The notes under the pieces were generated by a model. The model worked only from the letters and a program-made list of their open reading frames with translations, had not been told where the DNA came from and did not search any database. This document shows, piece after piece, positions 56,949-64,000 of a stretch of DNA of 64,000 nt; position 1 is the first letter of the stretch, and the number at the start of each line of letters is the position of its first letter. The position numbers and the translations under genes are program-made. Source of the stretch: Mesopusillimonas faecipullorum (GTDB lineage: Bacteria > Pseudomonadota > Gammaproteobacteria > Burkholderiales > Burkholderiaceae_B); the NCBI RefSeq assembly GCF_020539505.1, contig NZ_JACDXW010000007.1:55939-119938 (forward strand). The letters run 5' to 3'.

Positions 56949-57830
56949 CTAGCTGGTTTTTTTACCCTTGGCTTTCTTTTTGGTTTTTTCTGGGTTGTTG
57001 GGTGTGGCTGAGGCCGAGTGGTATTCGGCCTTGATCGCCGCTATGTCGACTTCCGGTTTCGGCAGTTTCATACGCAGGCCTTCGAGCGTTGAGGCGATGA
57101 TCTGCGAGGCAGCAAGGTTGCGAAACCATTTGTGATTGGAAGGCAGGATATACCAGGGGGCATGCTTGGTGGAGCATTTCTCCAGCATGGCTTCATAGGC
57201 GCCGATGTAGTCGTCCCAGAGCGCTCTTTCGGTGTAATCGCTGTTAGAGATTTTCCATTGACGCATGGGGTCTTCCAGACGTTCGCCAAAGCGCTTTAAC
57301 TGCTCTTCGGGCGAGATCATCAGAAAGAACTTGATGATCGTGACGCCGCTTTCATGCAACAGGTTTTCGAACTCATTGATGCGGTCATAGCGGGTCGACC
57401 ACACCGACTTGGGCACCAGATTATGGACGCGGGCCACCAGCACGTCCTCGTAGTGCGAGCGGTTGAATACCGCTACCTGGCCAAGGCCGGGAGTGTGTGG
57501 GTGCACACGCCACAGGAAGTCATGAGCGAGTGCCTCGGGTGTCGGTTGCTTGAAGCCGGTGACGTTGACGCCCTGGGGGTTCATGCCCTTTATGACATGC
57601 CAGCACACACCGTCTTTGCCTGCGGCATCAATGCCCTGAAGGACGATCAACAATGCGTGGCGTTTTTCACCATAGAGCAAACGTTGATGTTCCGCGATGC
57701 TGGAAAGGTGCTTCGCGATCTCTTCGGCAGCCTCTTTTTCGCTGTCATGTTGTCCGTGCCATCCTGGATCCATATTTTTGAGCGAGACCTTGGATCCGGG
57801 CTTTACGATCAGCTTCTTACGATAGTCCAT
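56949..57830 (-). CDS. ppk2: Polyphosphate kinase 2 family protein
   Basis: A 293-residue P-loop kinase: MDYRKKLIVKPGSKVSLKNMDPGW start, Walker A LQGIDAAGKDGV, then GVNVTGFKQPTPEALAHDFLWRVH, Walker B-like VFNRSHYEDVLVARVH and WKISNSDYTERALWDDYIGAYEAML. These are the class I PPK2 motifs; it phosphorylates nucleotides using polyphosphate. ATG 57830 follows AGGA and gives a typical length. The frame continues upstream to a TTG at 57911 that adds an Ala-rich signal-like leader; this is probably not translated. It follows a P-type ATPase remnant, with which it may share a transcript. The C-terminus is Lys-rich. Confidence 0.9.
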   Translation of the reverse strand: MDYRKKLIVKPGSKVSLKNMDPGWHGQHDSEKEAAEEIAKHLSSIAEHQRLLYGEKRHALLIVLQGIDAAGKDGVCWHVIKGMNPQGVNVTGFKQPTPEALAHDFLWRVHPHTPGLGQVAVFNRSHYEDVLVARVHNLVPKSVWSTRYDRINEFENLLHESGVTIIKFFLMISPEEQLKRFGERLEDPMRQWKISNSDYTERALWDDYIGAYEAMLEKCSTKHAPWYILPSNHKWFRNLAASQIIASTLEGLRMKLPKPEVDIAAIKAEYHSASATPNNPEKTKKKAKGKKTS

Positions 57831-57912
57831 TGATTGTTTTCCTGATGGGTCTTCTGTTGCGGCATGCGCAGACACACCGGCCGCCAACAGCGTGGCGGCC
57901 AGTGTGTTCAAG

Positions 57913-58443
57913 TTACGCTGCCGTAGCGATGGGGGCCTTAAGGCCTCGATCGGCTACACGAGACGGCGGACCGAAACGGTAGTAGGCAAGTTTCACCAAG
58001 TCGGTGAGAACCGTCCAGACCAGCACCAAGCCGAAGCTTTGTGCTGTGGCCATAATGCCCATCAAAATCGAGAAGACTAAGATATGGTGTATTTCCCAGC
58101 GTACGGGTGTCTTCGCCGGTTTTACCCTATCGTAGGCAATTGTCATGATGGGGATGTCATCCAACAGGGCCAGCACCACGATCATGATCGCAGTGAGCGG
58201 CTGAATGTTGAAGACAACGCTGGACAACACGACAACCACCATAATCGCGATAGTCATCGCAATACGGTAATAGACGTAGGAGTTGATGCGCTCGAAGATT
58301 TGCCGGCTCTCGGTAATCGCGTTAACGATAGTCGAGAGGCCCGGTGCGGTCAGGATGAGCGCAGCCGCATTACGTGCCGCATCGGTCGCGCCGGAGACGG
58401 CAATCCCGCAATCGGCCTGTTTGAGTGCTGGGCTGTCATTCAC
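57913..58443 (-). pseudogene. P-type (H+-type) ATPase, C-terminal fragment with internal deletion
   Basis: A 176-residue remnant starting inside the hinge motif: VNDSPALKQADCGIAVSGATDAARNAAALIL lacks the preceding GDG and everything before it (phosphorylation and nucleotide domains). Membrane helices of the P3A proton-pump class follow (ILTAPGLSTIVNAITESRQIFERINSYVYYRIA, ALLDDIPIMTIAYDRV). Then HHILVFSILMGIMATAQSFGLVLVW joins directly to VLTDLVKLAYYRFG, where about 90 residues normally intervene. Two separate deletions are therefore visible. The GTG shown is only the first codon of open frame, not a true start. Confidence 0.85.
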
Positions 58444-58508
58444 AAGAGCAAGAAGAGAAAATACTTTGGCTTCTCATTTCGAACCCGTCCTAAGGGAGTT
58501 TGGTTTCC

Positions 58509-59573
58509 CTAAACCTTGGCCTCATTACCTTTAAGCGTCTTGCTATCAATGACGAAACGGTATTTCACGTCACCTTTCAGCATACGTTCATAAGCCTGAT
58601 TGATGTCGTCGGCGCTGATCATTTCTATGTCGGCGACGATACTGTGCTTCGCGCAGAAATCCAGCATTTCTTGCGTTTCAGGGATGCCGCCTATCAAGGA
58701 GCCTGCCAGGCTGCGGCGCTTCATGATCAAGCTGAATACATCGGGCGAGGGGTGCGGCGATGCGGGTGCGCCCACCAAAGCCATGGTGCCGTCACGCTTG
58801 AGCAAGGCAAAGAAGGCATCTAGGGCGTGTGGGGCAGCCACGGTATTCAAAATGAAATCCAGGCTATTCGCCTGTTTTTCCATCTCGTCGGCATTGCGAG
58901 AAACCACTACCTCATCTGCGCCTAGGGATAAGGCTGCTTCGCGTTTGTCATCGGAAGTGGTGAATGCCACCACGTGGGCTCCCATGGCATGTGCCAGCTT
59001 GATGCCCATGTGACCCAGGCCACCGATACCCACGACCCCAACCTTGTGACCTGGGCCGACTTTCCAATGGCGCAAAGGCGAGTAGGTCGTGATGCCGGCA
59101 CAAAGCAAAGGCGCCACCGCGGCAAGCTGATCTTCGGGATGGTTTACACGCAAGACATAGCGTTCGTGCACCACAATCTGCTCGGAGTAACCGCCCAAGG
59201 TATGCCCGGGGGCGTCTGGCGTGGCGCCGTTATACGTGCCCACCATGTGATCACAGTAGTTCTCCAGCCCTTGATCGCAATCAGCGCAGTGCCGGCAGCT
59301 GTCAACGATGCAACCCACACCGACGAGGTCACCGGGCTTGAAGCGCGATACGTATTCGCCCACCGCCCGCACCCGGCCCACGATCTCATGCCCAGGTACG
59401 CAGGGATACAGCGTGCCTTCCCACTCCGACCTGACTTGATGCAGGTCTGAATGACACACACCGCAGTACGCAATGTCGATCTGTACATCATGTGAACCGG
59501 GTATGCGCCGGGTGATCTCAAGTGCTTCCAAAGGGCGGTTACCCGCGTGCGCGCCGTAGGCTTTAATGCTCAT
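58509..59573 (-). CDS. NAD(P)-dependent alcohol/aldehyde reductase (YahK/CAD type)
   Basis: A 354-residue zinc MDR enzyme. The catalytic zinc site is in CGVCHSDLHQVRSEW with GHEIVGRV, structural zinc in CRHCADCDQGLENYC, and the cofactor site GIGGLGHMGIKLAHAMGA. The pattern fits the cinnamyl-alcohol dehydrogenase-like YahK branch, which reduces many aldehydes with NADPH. It stands upstream of the ATPase remnant on the same strand, and the gap between them (65 bp) includes a deletion scar. Confidence 0.9.
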   Translation of the reverse strand: MSIKAYGAHAGNRPLEALEITRRIPGSHDVQIDIAYCGVCHSDLHQVRSEWEGTLYPCVPGHEIVGRVRAVGEYVSRFKPGDLVGVGCIVDSCRHCADCDQGLENYCDHMVGTYNGATPDAPGHTLGGYSEQIVVHERYVLRVNHPEDQLAAVAPLLCAGITTYSPLRHWKVGPGHKVGVVGIGGLGHMGIKLAHAMGAHVVAFTTSDDKREAALSLGADEVVVSRNADEMEKQANSLDFILNTVAAPHALDAFFALLKRDGTMALVGAPASPHPSPDVFSLIMKRRSLAGSLIGGIPETQEMLDFCAKHSIVADIEMISADDINQAYERMLKGDVKYRFVIDSKTLKGNEAKV

Positions 59574-59729
59574 GCTGTCTTTTCCTGATTGCTTAAGAGG
59601 CCATTGTGACTCACTTTGGGCCTGATAATACTCAAGGGCAGGTAATCGAGTGTGAAGTTAGTCCCCACTGCTTGGTGCGTAGGCGTTCAGCTGCTATATA
59701 CTGACTCATCTTCACACGCAACGGCGTAT

Positions 59730-60062
59730 ATGCGACGACTGTTCGTCACAATCCTAATTCTTCTTTTTTGCGTCCAAGTCAAGGCCGAATACGTAGACGA
59801 ACTACGGGCTTTTTCAGTGCTCAACGCACTGGGTCTGGCAGAAACCCACGCGGTGTCTGGCGTTACCGTGCCAGAGCAGCGTTCGCTGTCTCCCGTCGAC
59901 GCTTCATCTACCAGCCAGCACGCGCACATCGACTTGAGTGATTCGATAGTGAGTCACGTGTCGCCGACTTACCACCGTATGGCTCGTGGAGTATGGCGCA
60001 GTGCCATTGGGCCTGCGTTCCCAACGCTATACCATCCTCTTTTCAAGCCTCCACCCATCTGA
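59730..60062 (+). CDS. Small secreted hypothetical protein
   Basis: A 110-residue protein with an N-terminal signal-like helix (RRLFVTILILLFCVQVKAEYVDEL). The rest is polar with scattered His (SSTSQHAHIDLSDSIVSHVSPTYH) and ends in a Pro/aromatic tail (PAFPTLYHPLFKPPPI). The overall plan recalls small metal-resistance-operon proteins such as CzcI, but no metal operon is adjacent and the match is weak. The ribosome site is poor. Coding status is moderately supported. Confidence 0.45.
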   Translation: MRRLFVTILILLFCVQVKAEYVDELRAFSVLNALGLAETHAVSGVTVPEQRSLSPVDASSTSQHAHIDLSDSIVSHVSPTYHRMARGVWRSAIGPAFPTLYHPLFKPPPI

Positions 60063-60156
60063 AGCCTTAGTAAATCAGCTCTGCGCGCGCACCGAGATGG
60101 CCGGGATTTTGCCTGTCGCCATCGCGCAGCTCTCGTTCACCTTTTAGGCTTAATTC

Positions 60157-61722
60157 ATGGAATGGCTTTTTGACCCTGGTATTTGGGTGGGTTTGTTGAC
60201 CCTGATCGTGCTGGAAATCGTTCTTGGCATCGACAACCTGATTTTTATTGCAATTCTCGCGGACAAGTTGCCGCCCAATCAACGTGACAAGGCCCGCCTG
60301 ATCGGTTTGTCACTGGCCTTGGTCATGCGCCTGGGCTTGCTAAGCATCGTTTCTTGGCTGGTCACGTTGACCACGCCGCTGTTCTCGATAGCGTCGTTCT
60401 CTTTTTCAGGGCGCGATCTCATTCTGCTGCTGGGCGGTCTTTTCTTGCTGGTGAAGGCAACGACCGAGCTTCACGAGCGCCTGGAAGGCCATGAGCACCA
60501 GCATGGCGGCTCCAAAGCCTATGCCAGCTTCGCCGTAGTGGTGGCTCAGATTGTCGTGCTCGACGCGGTTTTTTCATTGGATTCCGTGATTACCGCCGTC
60601 GGCATGGTCGATCAGCTGCCGGTCATGATTGCAGCGGTTATCATTTCCATGGGGGTGATGCTGTGGGCGTCCAAACCCCTGACGCGTTTTGTGAATACGC
60701 ACCCGACGGTCGTGGTGTTGTGTTTGAGCTTCTTGCTGATGATAGGCCTGAGCCTTACCGCCGAAGGCTTGGGTTTCAAGATTCCCAAAGGGTATTTGTA
60801 CGCAGCGATAGGGTTCTCTATTCTTATTGAGTTTTTCAATCAATTGGCGCGGCGCAGCTTCTTGAAAAATGAGGCGCGTGTCCCATTCAGAGACCGTACG
60901 GCTGAGGCTGTTTTACGTATGCTGGGCGGGCAAGCTAACTCGGATAAAACCGAGGAAGGGGCTGCAGAAGGCCAGCCTGGCAGCGAGTCTGCCTTTGGGG
61001 CCGAGGAGCGCAGCATGGTAAGTGGCGTGCTGACATTGGGCGAGCGCACCATTAGGTCGATTATGACGCCTCGTTCCGAAATCTCTTGGATCAACCTGGA
61101 GGATGACCGCGCCACTATCCTCGGGCATTTACGTGAATCGCCACACAGTTTTTTCCCGGTATGTCGAGGTCAGCTTGACGACATCGTGGGGGTGGCGCGG
61201 GCCAAAGATTTGATGGCTGACTTGGTTGATGGTGCGGAGGTGGCCGATCTGCCTTGCCTGAGAGAGCCCATCATTCTTTACGAAACCATGGGCGTGCTGA
61301 GTGCGCTGGATACTCTTAAGAAGTCACGAGGGCAGTTGGTGATGGTCACCGACGAGTACGGGGTGATTCAAGGCTTGTTGACGCCCTTGGACATACTAGA
61401 GGTGATTGCAGGGGAGTTTCCCGACGAAGACGAGCATCCAACCATTGAGGCCTTGGGGCCGGATCGTTGGAGAGTGGATGGTGCGACAGACCTGCGATAC
61501 CTAGCTCAAGCGCTGGAAACCAAAGCGCTTTCTACCGAGGGCGAGAGCTTTACCTCAATTGCCGGCATGCTCTTGGATCGCTATGGCTCACTGCCAGACA
61601 TAGGAACCGTCATTGATGTGGACGACCTGCGCTTCGAAATCATGGAGATTTCCAACCGTCGAATCGCGACGCTGCTGGTGAGCAGAATGAGCAATGCGCA
61701 AAAGCCTGAGCAAGAGGTTTAA
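60157..61722 (+). CDS. TerC-family membrane protein with CBS and CorC_HlyC domains
   Basis: A 521-residue protein. TerC membrane part (about 1-230): [25 protein letters not shown] and [27 protein letters not shown] hold the conserved Asp-Asn pair. A linker of about 60 residues leads to two CBS domains ([50 protein letters not shown]) and a C-terminal CorC_HlyC domain ([32 protein letters not shown]). E. coli YoaE and YegH have this layout. TerC proteins are linked to Mn2+/Ca2+ export and secretion. No yybP-ykoY riboswitch was recognised in the leader. Confidence 0.9.
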   Translation: MEWLFDPGIWVGLLTLIVLEIVLGIDNLIFIAILADKLPPNQRDKARLIGLSLALVMRLGLLSIVSWLVTLTTPLFSIASFSFSGRDLILLLGGLFLLVKATTELHERLEGHEHQHGGSKAYASFAVVVAQIVVLDAVFSLDSVITAVGMVDQLPVMIAAVIISMGVMLWASKPLTRFVNTHPTVVVLCLSFLLMIGLSLTAEGLGFKIPKGYLYAAIGFSILIEFFNQLARRSFLKNEARVPFRDRTAEAVLRMLGGQANSDKTEEGAAEGQPGSESAFGAEERSMVSGVLTLGERTIRSIMTPRSEISWINLEDDRATILGHLRESPHSFFPVCRGQLDDIVGVARAKDLMADLVDGAEVADLPCLREPIILYETMGVLSALDTLKKSRGQLVMVTDEYGVIQGLLTPLDILEVIAGEFPDEDEHPTIEALGPDRWRVDGATDLRYLAQALETKALSTEGESFTSIAGMLLDRYGSLPDIGTVIDVDDLRFEIMEISNRRIATLLVSRMSNAQKPEQEV

Positions 61723-61747
61723 GCTCAATGAAAAGGTGATTCCCGAG

Positions 61748-63208
61748 ATGCCGAAAAGCGCCCTCGTATGGTTTCGTCGCGATTTACGGTGTGATGATCA
61801 TGCCGCGCTTTACCATGCGCTTAGTAGGTATCAACAGGTGTATTGCGCGTTTGTGTTCGACACCGACATTCTGGATGCGCTGCCCAGTCGCCAAGATCGG
61901 CGTGTCGAATTCATTCACGCGAGTGTGGTGGCCTTACACGAGAGCTTGCAGCAGCTGGCCGCACAACATGGGGCGCCTGGCGGCGGCCTTATTGTGCGCC
62001 ATGGCTCGGCTGGTGCGAGCATCGTTCGCTTGGCACAAGAGCTTGGCGTACAAGAGGTGATGACCAATCGCGATTATGAACCTCAGGCTAGGGCGCGTGA
62101 TCGTAGCGTTGCCCAAGCCTTGGAAAAAGTGGGTATCGCTTTCAGCGACTATAAAGACCAGGTTCTGTTGGATCGTGACGAAGTGCTGACGCAACAAGGT
62201 GGCCCGTACAGCGTGTTTACGCCTTATAAACGGGCTTGGCTGAAACGCTTGGATGCCTTTCAGCTTAAACCCTACAACGTGGCGCGCTACGCTAGCCATT
62301 TGGCCATACCGAGCAAAGAAGCGCCTCTTCCTAGTTTGGAGGATTTGGGTTTTGTTCGCAGCAATCTGCAAGACTTACCCGTGCTCACAGGTACTGAGGG
62401 CGCACAGCAGTTACTGCGAGACTTTGTGCCGCGTATGGCGGCTTATCAGCAAGCGCGCGACTTCCCCAGTCGCAAGGGCGTCTCTTATCTATCGGTGCAC
62501 TTGCGCTTCGGCACAGTTTCTATCCGTCAGCTGGCGGCGCTTGCCGCAGCGCAGGCATCCCAAGGCTGTGTCGGTGCGCAAACCTGGTTGTCCGAACTGG
62601 CCTGGCGAGATTTTTATTTCATGATTCTGTGGCATCACCCTATGGTGGTGAATCAATCATTCAAAGCGGCTTACGATCAGGTGCAATGGGATGAGGCCCC
62701 CGACCTTTGGTCGGCCTGGTGCGAGGCCCGTACCGGCTATCCGCTAGTGGATGCGGCCATGCGCCAATTGCTGCACTCGGGTTATATGCACAACCGTCTG
62801 CGCATGGTGGTGGCGAGTTTTCTGACCAAGGACTTGGGCATAGACTGGCGGCGCGGTGAGCGTTTTTTTGCTGAGCACCTGATTGACTACGATTTGGCCG
62901 CCAACAACGGGGGCTGGCAATGGGCGGCTTCAACCGGCTGCGACGCTCAGCCTTGGTTTCGTATCTTTAACCCCATTACGCAGTCCGAACGCTTCGACCC
63001 CGAAGGCAAATTCATACGGCGTTATCTGCCTGAACTTGCGCATGTGCCCAATGCACATATTCATTTTCCCGCCGCCATGAAGCCTGCCGCGCTACAGGCT
63101 TGCGGTTTACGCTTGGGCGTGGATTATCCCTTCCCCGTGGTAGACCATGCACAAGCAAGGGAACGCACCTTGAAACGGTTCGCTATTCTGAAGGCTGAGC
63201 CTGATTGA
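61748..63208 (+). CDS. phrB: Deoxyribodipyrimidine photolyase (class I CPD type)
   Basis: A 486-residue photolyase. The N-terminal domain starts KSALVWFRRDLRCDDHAALYHAL, and FAD-binding motifs follow: SVHLRFGTVSIRQL, ELAWRDFYFMILWHHP, TGYPLVDAAMRQLLHSGYMHNRLRMVVASFLTKDLGIDWRRGERFF and NNGGWQWAASTGCDAQPWFRIFNP. The last includes the family TGtDaqPyFRiFNP. It uses light to split pyrimidine dimers. ATG 61748 fits the family start; an upstream start would overlap the TerC gene. Confidence 0.94.
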   Translation: MPKSALVWFRRDLRCDDHAALYHALSRYQQVYCAFVFDTDILDALPSRQDRRVEFIHASVVALHESLQQLAAQHGAPGGGLIVRHGSAGASIVRLAQELGVQEVMTNRDYEPQARARDRSVAQALEKVGIAFSDYKDQVLLDRDEVLTQQGGPYSVFTPYKRAWLKRLDAFQLKPYNVARYASHLAIPSKEAPLPSLEDLGFVRSNLQDLPVLTGTEGAQQLLRDFVPRMAAYQQARDFPSRKGVSYLSVHLRFGTVSIRQLAALAAAQASQGCVGAQTWLSELAWRDFYFMILWHHPMVVNQSFKAAYDQVQWDEAPDLWSAWCEARTGYPLVDAAMRQLLHSGYMHNRLRMVVASFLTKDLGIDWRRGERFFAEHLIDYDLAANNGGWQWAASTGCDAQPWFRIFNPITQSERFDPEGKFIRRYLPELAHVPNAHIHFPAAMKPAALQACGLRLGVDYPFPVVDHAQARERTLKRFAILKAEPD

Positions 63209-63319
63209 GGCGGTGCTTACGAGCAGGGCGTGGCTGCGCGCTGAGCCGCGCGTTACGCAAAGGCTGGGCGCGCCTACAATAGCTTGATCAATAGCTGTGT
63301 TTTTTCAGGACATATCTCG

Positions 63320-63856
63320 ATGGTTTCGTTGCAAGAGCAGCTCCTGAAGGCAGGCTTGGTCGATCAAAAAAAGGTCAAGCGTGCTCATCAGGACAAAAAA
63401 CAGCAGAAAAAAGTAGAGCGCCGCACAGGTGTGCAGCAGGTAGACGAGTCTCGCCAAGCAGCGCTTGAGGCCCAACAAAAGCAGCGTGAGACGGTTCGTG
63501 AGCTGAATGCGCAGCGCGATGCGGAAGCTCGGAAGAAGGCCATCCAGGCCCAGATTCAACAGATGGTTCAGCAAAGCCGTGAAAGCCGGGGCGGGGGCGA
63601 TATCGCCTACAACTTTACTTACGGGACCAAGATCGAGCGTATCTACGTGTCGGCGGCAATAAGAGAGCAGTTGGCGGCAGGCCAATTGGTCATCGTCAAG
63701 CTGGGTGAAAACACCGAACTGGTACCCAGGGTCGTGGCGGACAAAATCGCCGAACGCGACCCTGCCATCGTGATTCGCGTCAAGAAGGTTGAGACCCAGC
63801 CCGACCTAGATGACCCGTATGCACAATACAAGATTCCTGATGATTTGATGTGGTAG
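63320..63856 (+). CDS. DUF2058-family protein (YaiL-like)
   Basis: A 178-residue protein. The N-terminal half is highly charged and helical (SLQEQLLKAGLVDQKKVKRAHQDKKQQKKVERR, then QQKQRETVRELNAQRDAEARKKA), likely a coiled coil. The C-terminal half is a compact domain (YNFTYGTKIERIYVSAAIREQLAAGQLVIVKL, VPRVVADKIAERDPAIVI). This matches DUF2058/YaiL, annotated as nucleoprotein or polynucleotide-associated; role unproven. ATG 63320 follows CAGGA. Confidence 0.87.
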   Translation: MVSLQEQLLKAGLVDQKKVKRAHQDKKQQKKVERRTGVQQVDESRQAALEAQQKQRETVRELNAQRDAEARKKAIQAQIQQMVQQSRESRGGGDIAYNFTYGTKIERIYVSAAIREQLAAGQLVIVKLGENTELVPRVVADKIAERDPAIVIRVKKVETQPDLDDPYAQYKIPDDLMW

Positions 63857-63940
63857 GGCGGGGCGCTGGGTGCAGGCTCTACCTCATAAAAGGGGGACGC
63901 TCGACATTCATTAGACTTGTTTTTGCGAAGAACACGTTTA

Positions 63941-64000
63941 ATGGAAGCAATGCCGATGTCCCCAATCGATTTTATCTTAGGGATCCCTGGGCTGGTGGTC
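63941..64000 (+). CDS. Start of an unidentified gene, cut by the window end
   Basis: An open frame begins at ATG 63941 (also ATG 63950 and 63956) and runs out of the window after 20 codons: MEAMPMSPIDFILGIPGLVV. The hydrophobic end could be a first membrane segment. There is too little for a family call, and the reading frame may be chance. Confidence 0.3.
   Translation, partial: MEAMPMSPIDFILGIPGLVV

Noticed and set aside
57831..57911. Signal-peptide-like leader on PPK2 from a TTG
   Set aside because: PPK2 enzymes are cytoplasmic, and the ATG at 57830 has its own AGGA site and the family start; the leader is probably read-through of intergenic sequence.
60063..60156. yybP-ykoY manganese riboswitch before the TerC gene
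   Set aside because: The expected conserved loops could not be found.

Overview
The window is about 64 kb of chromosome from a betaproteobacterium, most likely Burkholderiales, family Alcaligenaceae (Pusillimonas/Castellaniella/Bordetella-like). This is inferred from gene content and order: lysA-lptM against cyaY, mrcA against aroKB-dgt, uvrA-MFS-ssb, a cyoABCD-SURF1-regBA block, and a LivFGMHK-type transporter beside an aromatic dioxygenase. No rRNA, tRNA, CRISPR array or insertion sequence was seen.

Layout. 1-11.8 kb is housekeeping: lysine and shikimate pathway genes, murein synthase, dGTPase, UvrA and SSB. 11.8-20.4 kb is respiration: bo3 quinol oxidase genes with SURF1 and a RegB/RegA redox two-component pair, then an MFS carrier. 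20.5-23.2 kb holds a Fic toxin with its inhibitory antitoxin, a YchJ-like protein, and a queuosine pair (VUT transporter, queF). 23.2-34.5 kb is a catabolic island: AraC regulator, ferredoxin-type reductase, Liv-type ABC transporter, an isochorismatase-fold protein lacking its catalytic residues, a Rieske oxygenase (alpha, beta), an SDR and a porin. Together these look like uptake and first-step oxidation of an unidentified aromatic acid. 34.6-38.9 kb has small stress and envelope genes, a second-type infA, and a glutathione-dependent formaldehyde module (adhC-frmR) with a tandem operator.

38.9-42.8 kb is a tightly coupled four-gene operon: a sterol-desaturase-like hydroxylase, a beta-ketoacyl synthase fused to a haem-oxygenase-like diiron domain, an unrecognised 304-residue protein and a DUF2789 protein. 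I recognise no described pathway for it, and it is the best candidate for a new lipid or small-molecule system. Next to it, 43.0-44.5 kb is a decayed transport locus. A truncated TonB receptor and a truncated, frameshifted periplasmic binding protein face each other, and each is preceded by a ModE-like (molybdate-responsive) box.

44.5-64 kb is mixed: an ABC exporter, a DUF4139 protein, dodecin, a MATE exporter, a VOC protein behind which a quinone-reductase tail survives, a lone gentisate dioxygenase, guanine deaminase with an MFS carrier, an HdeB-like chaperone, PPK2 downstream of a P-type ATPase fragment, a YahK-type alcohol dehydrogenase, a TerC/CBS protein, photolyase and a DUF2058 protein. 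All function calls come from reading motifs by eye. No database search was run.
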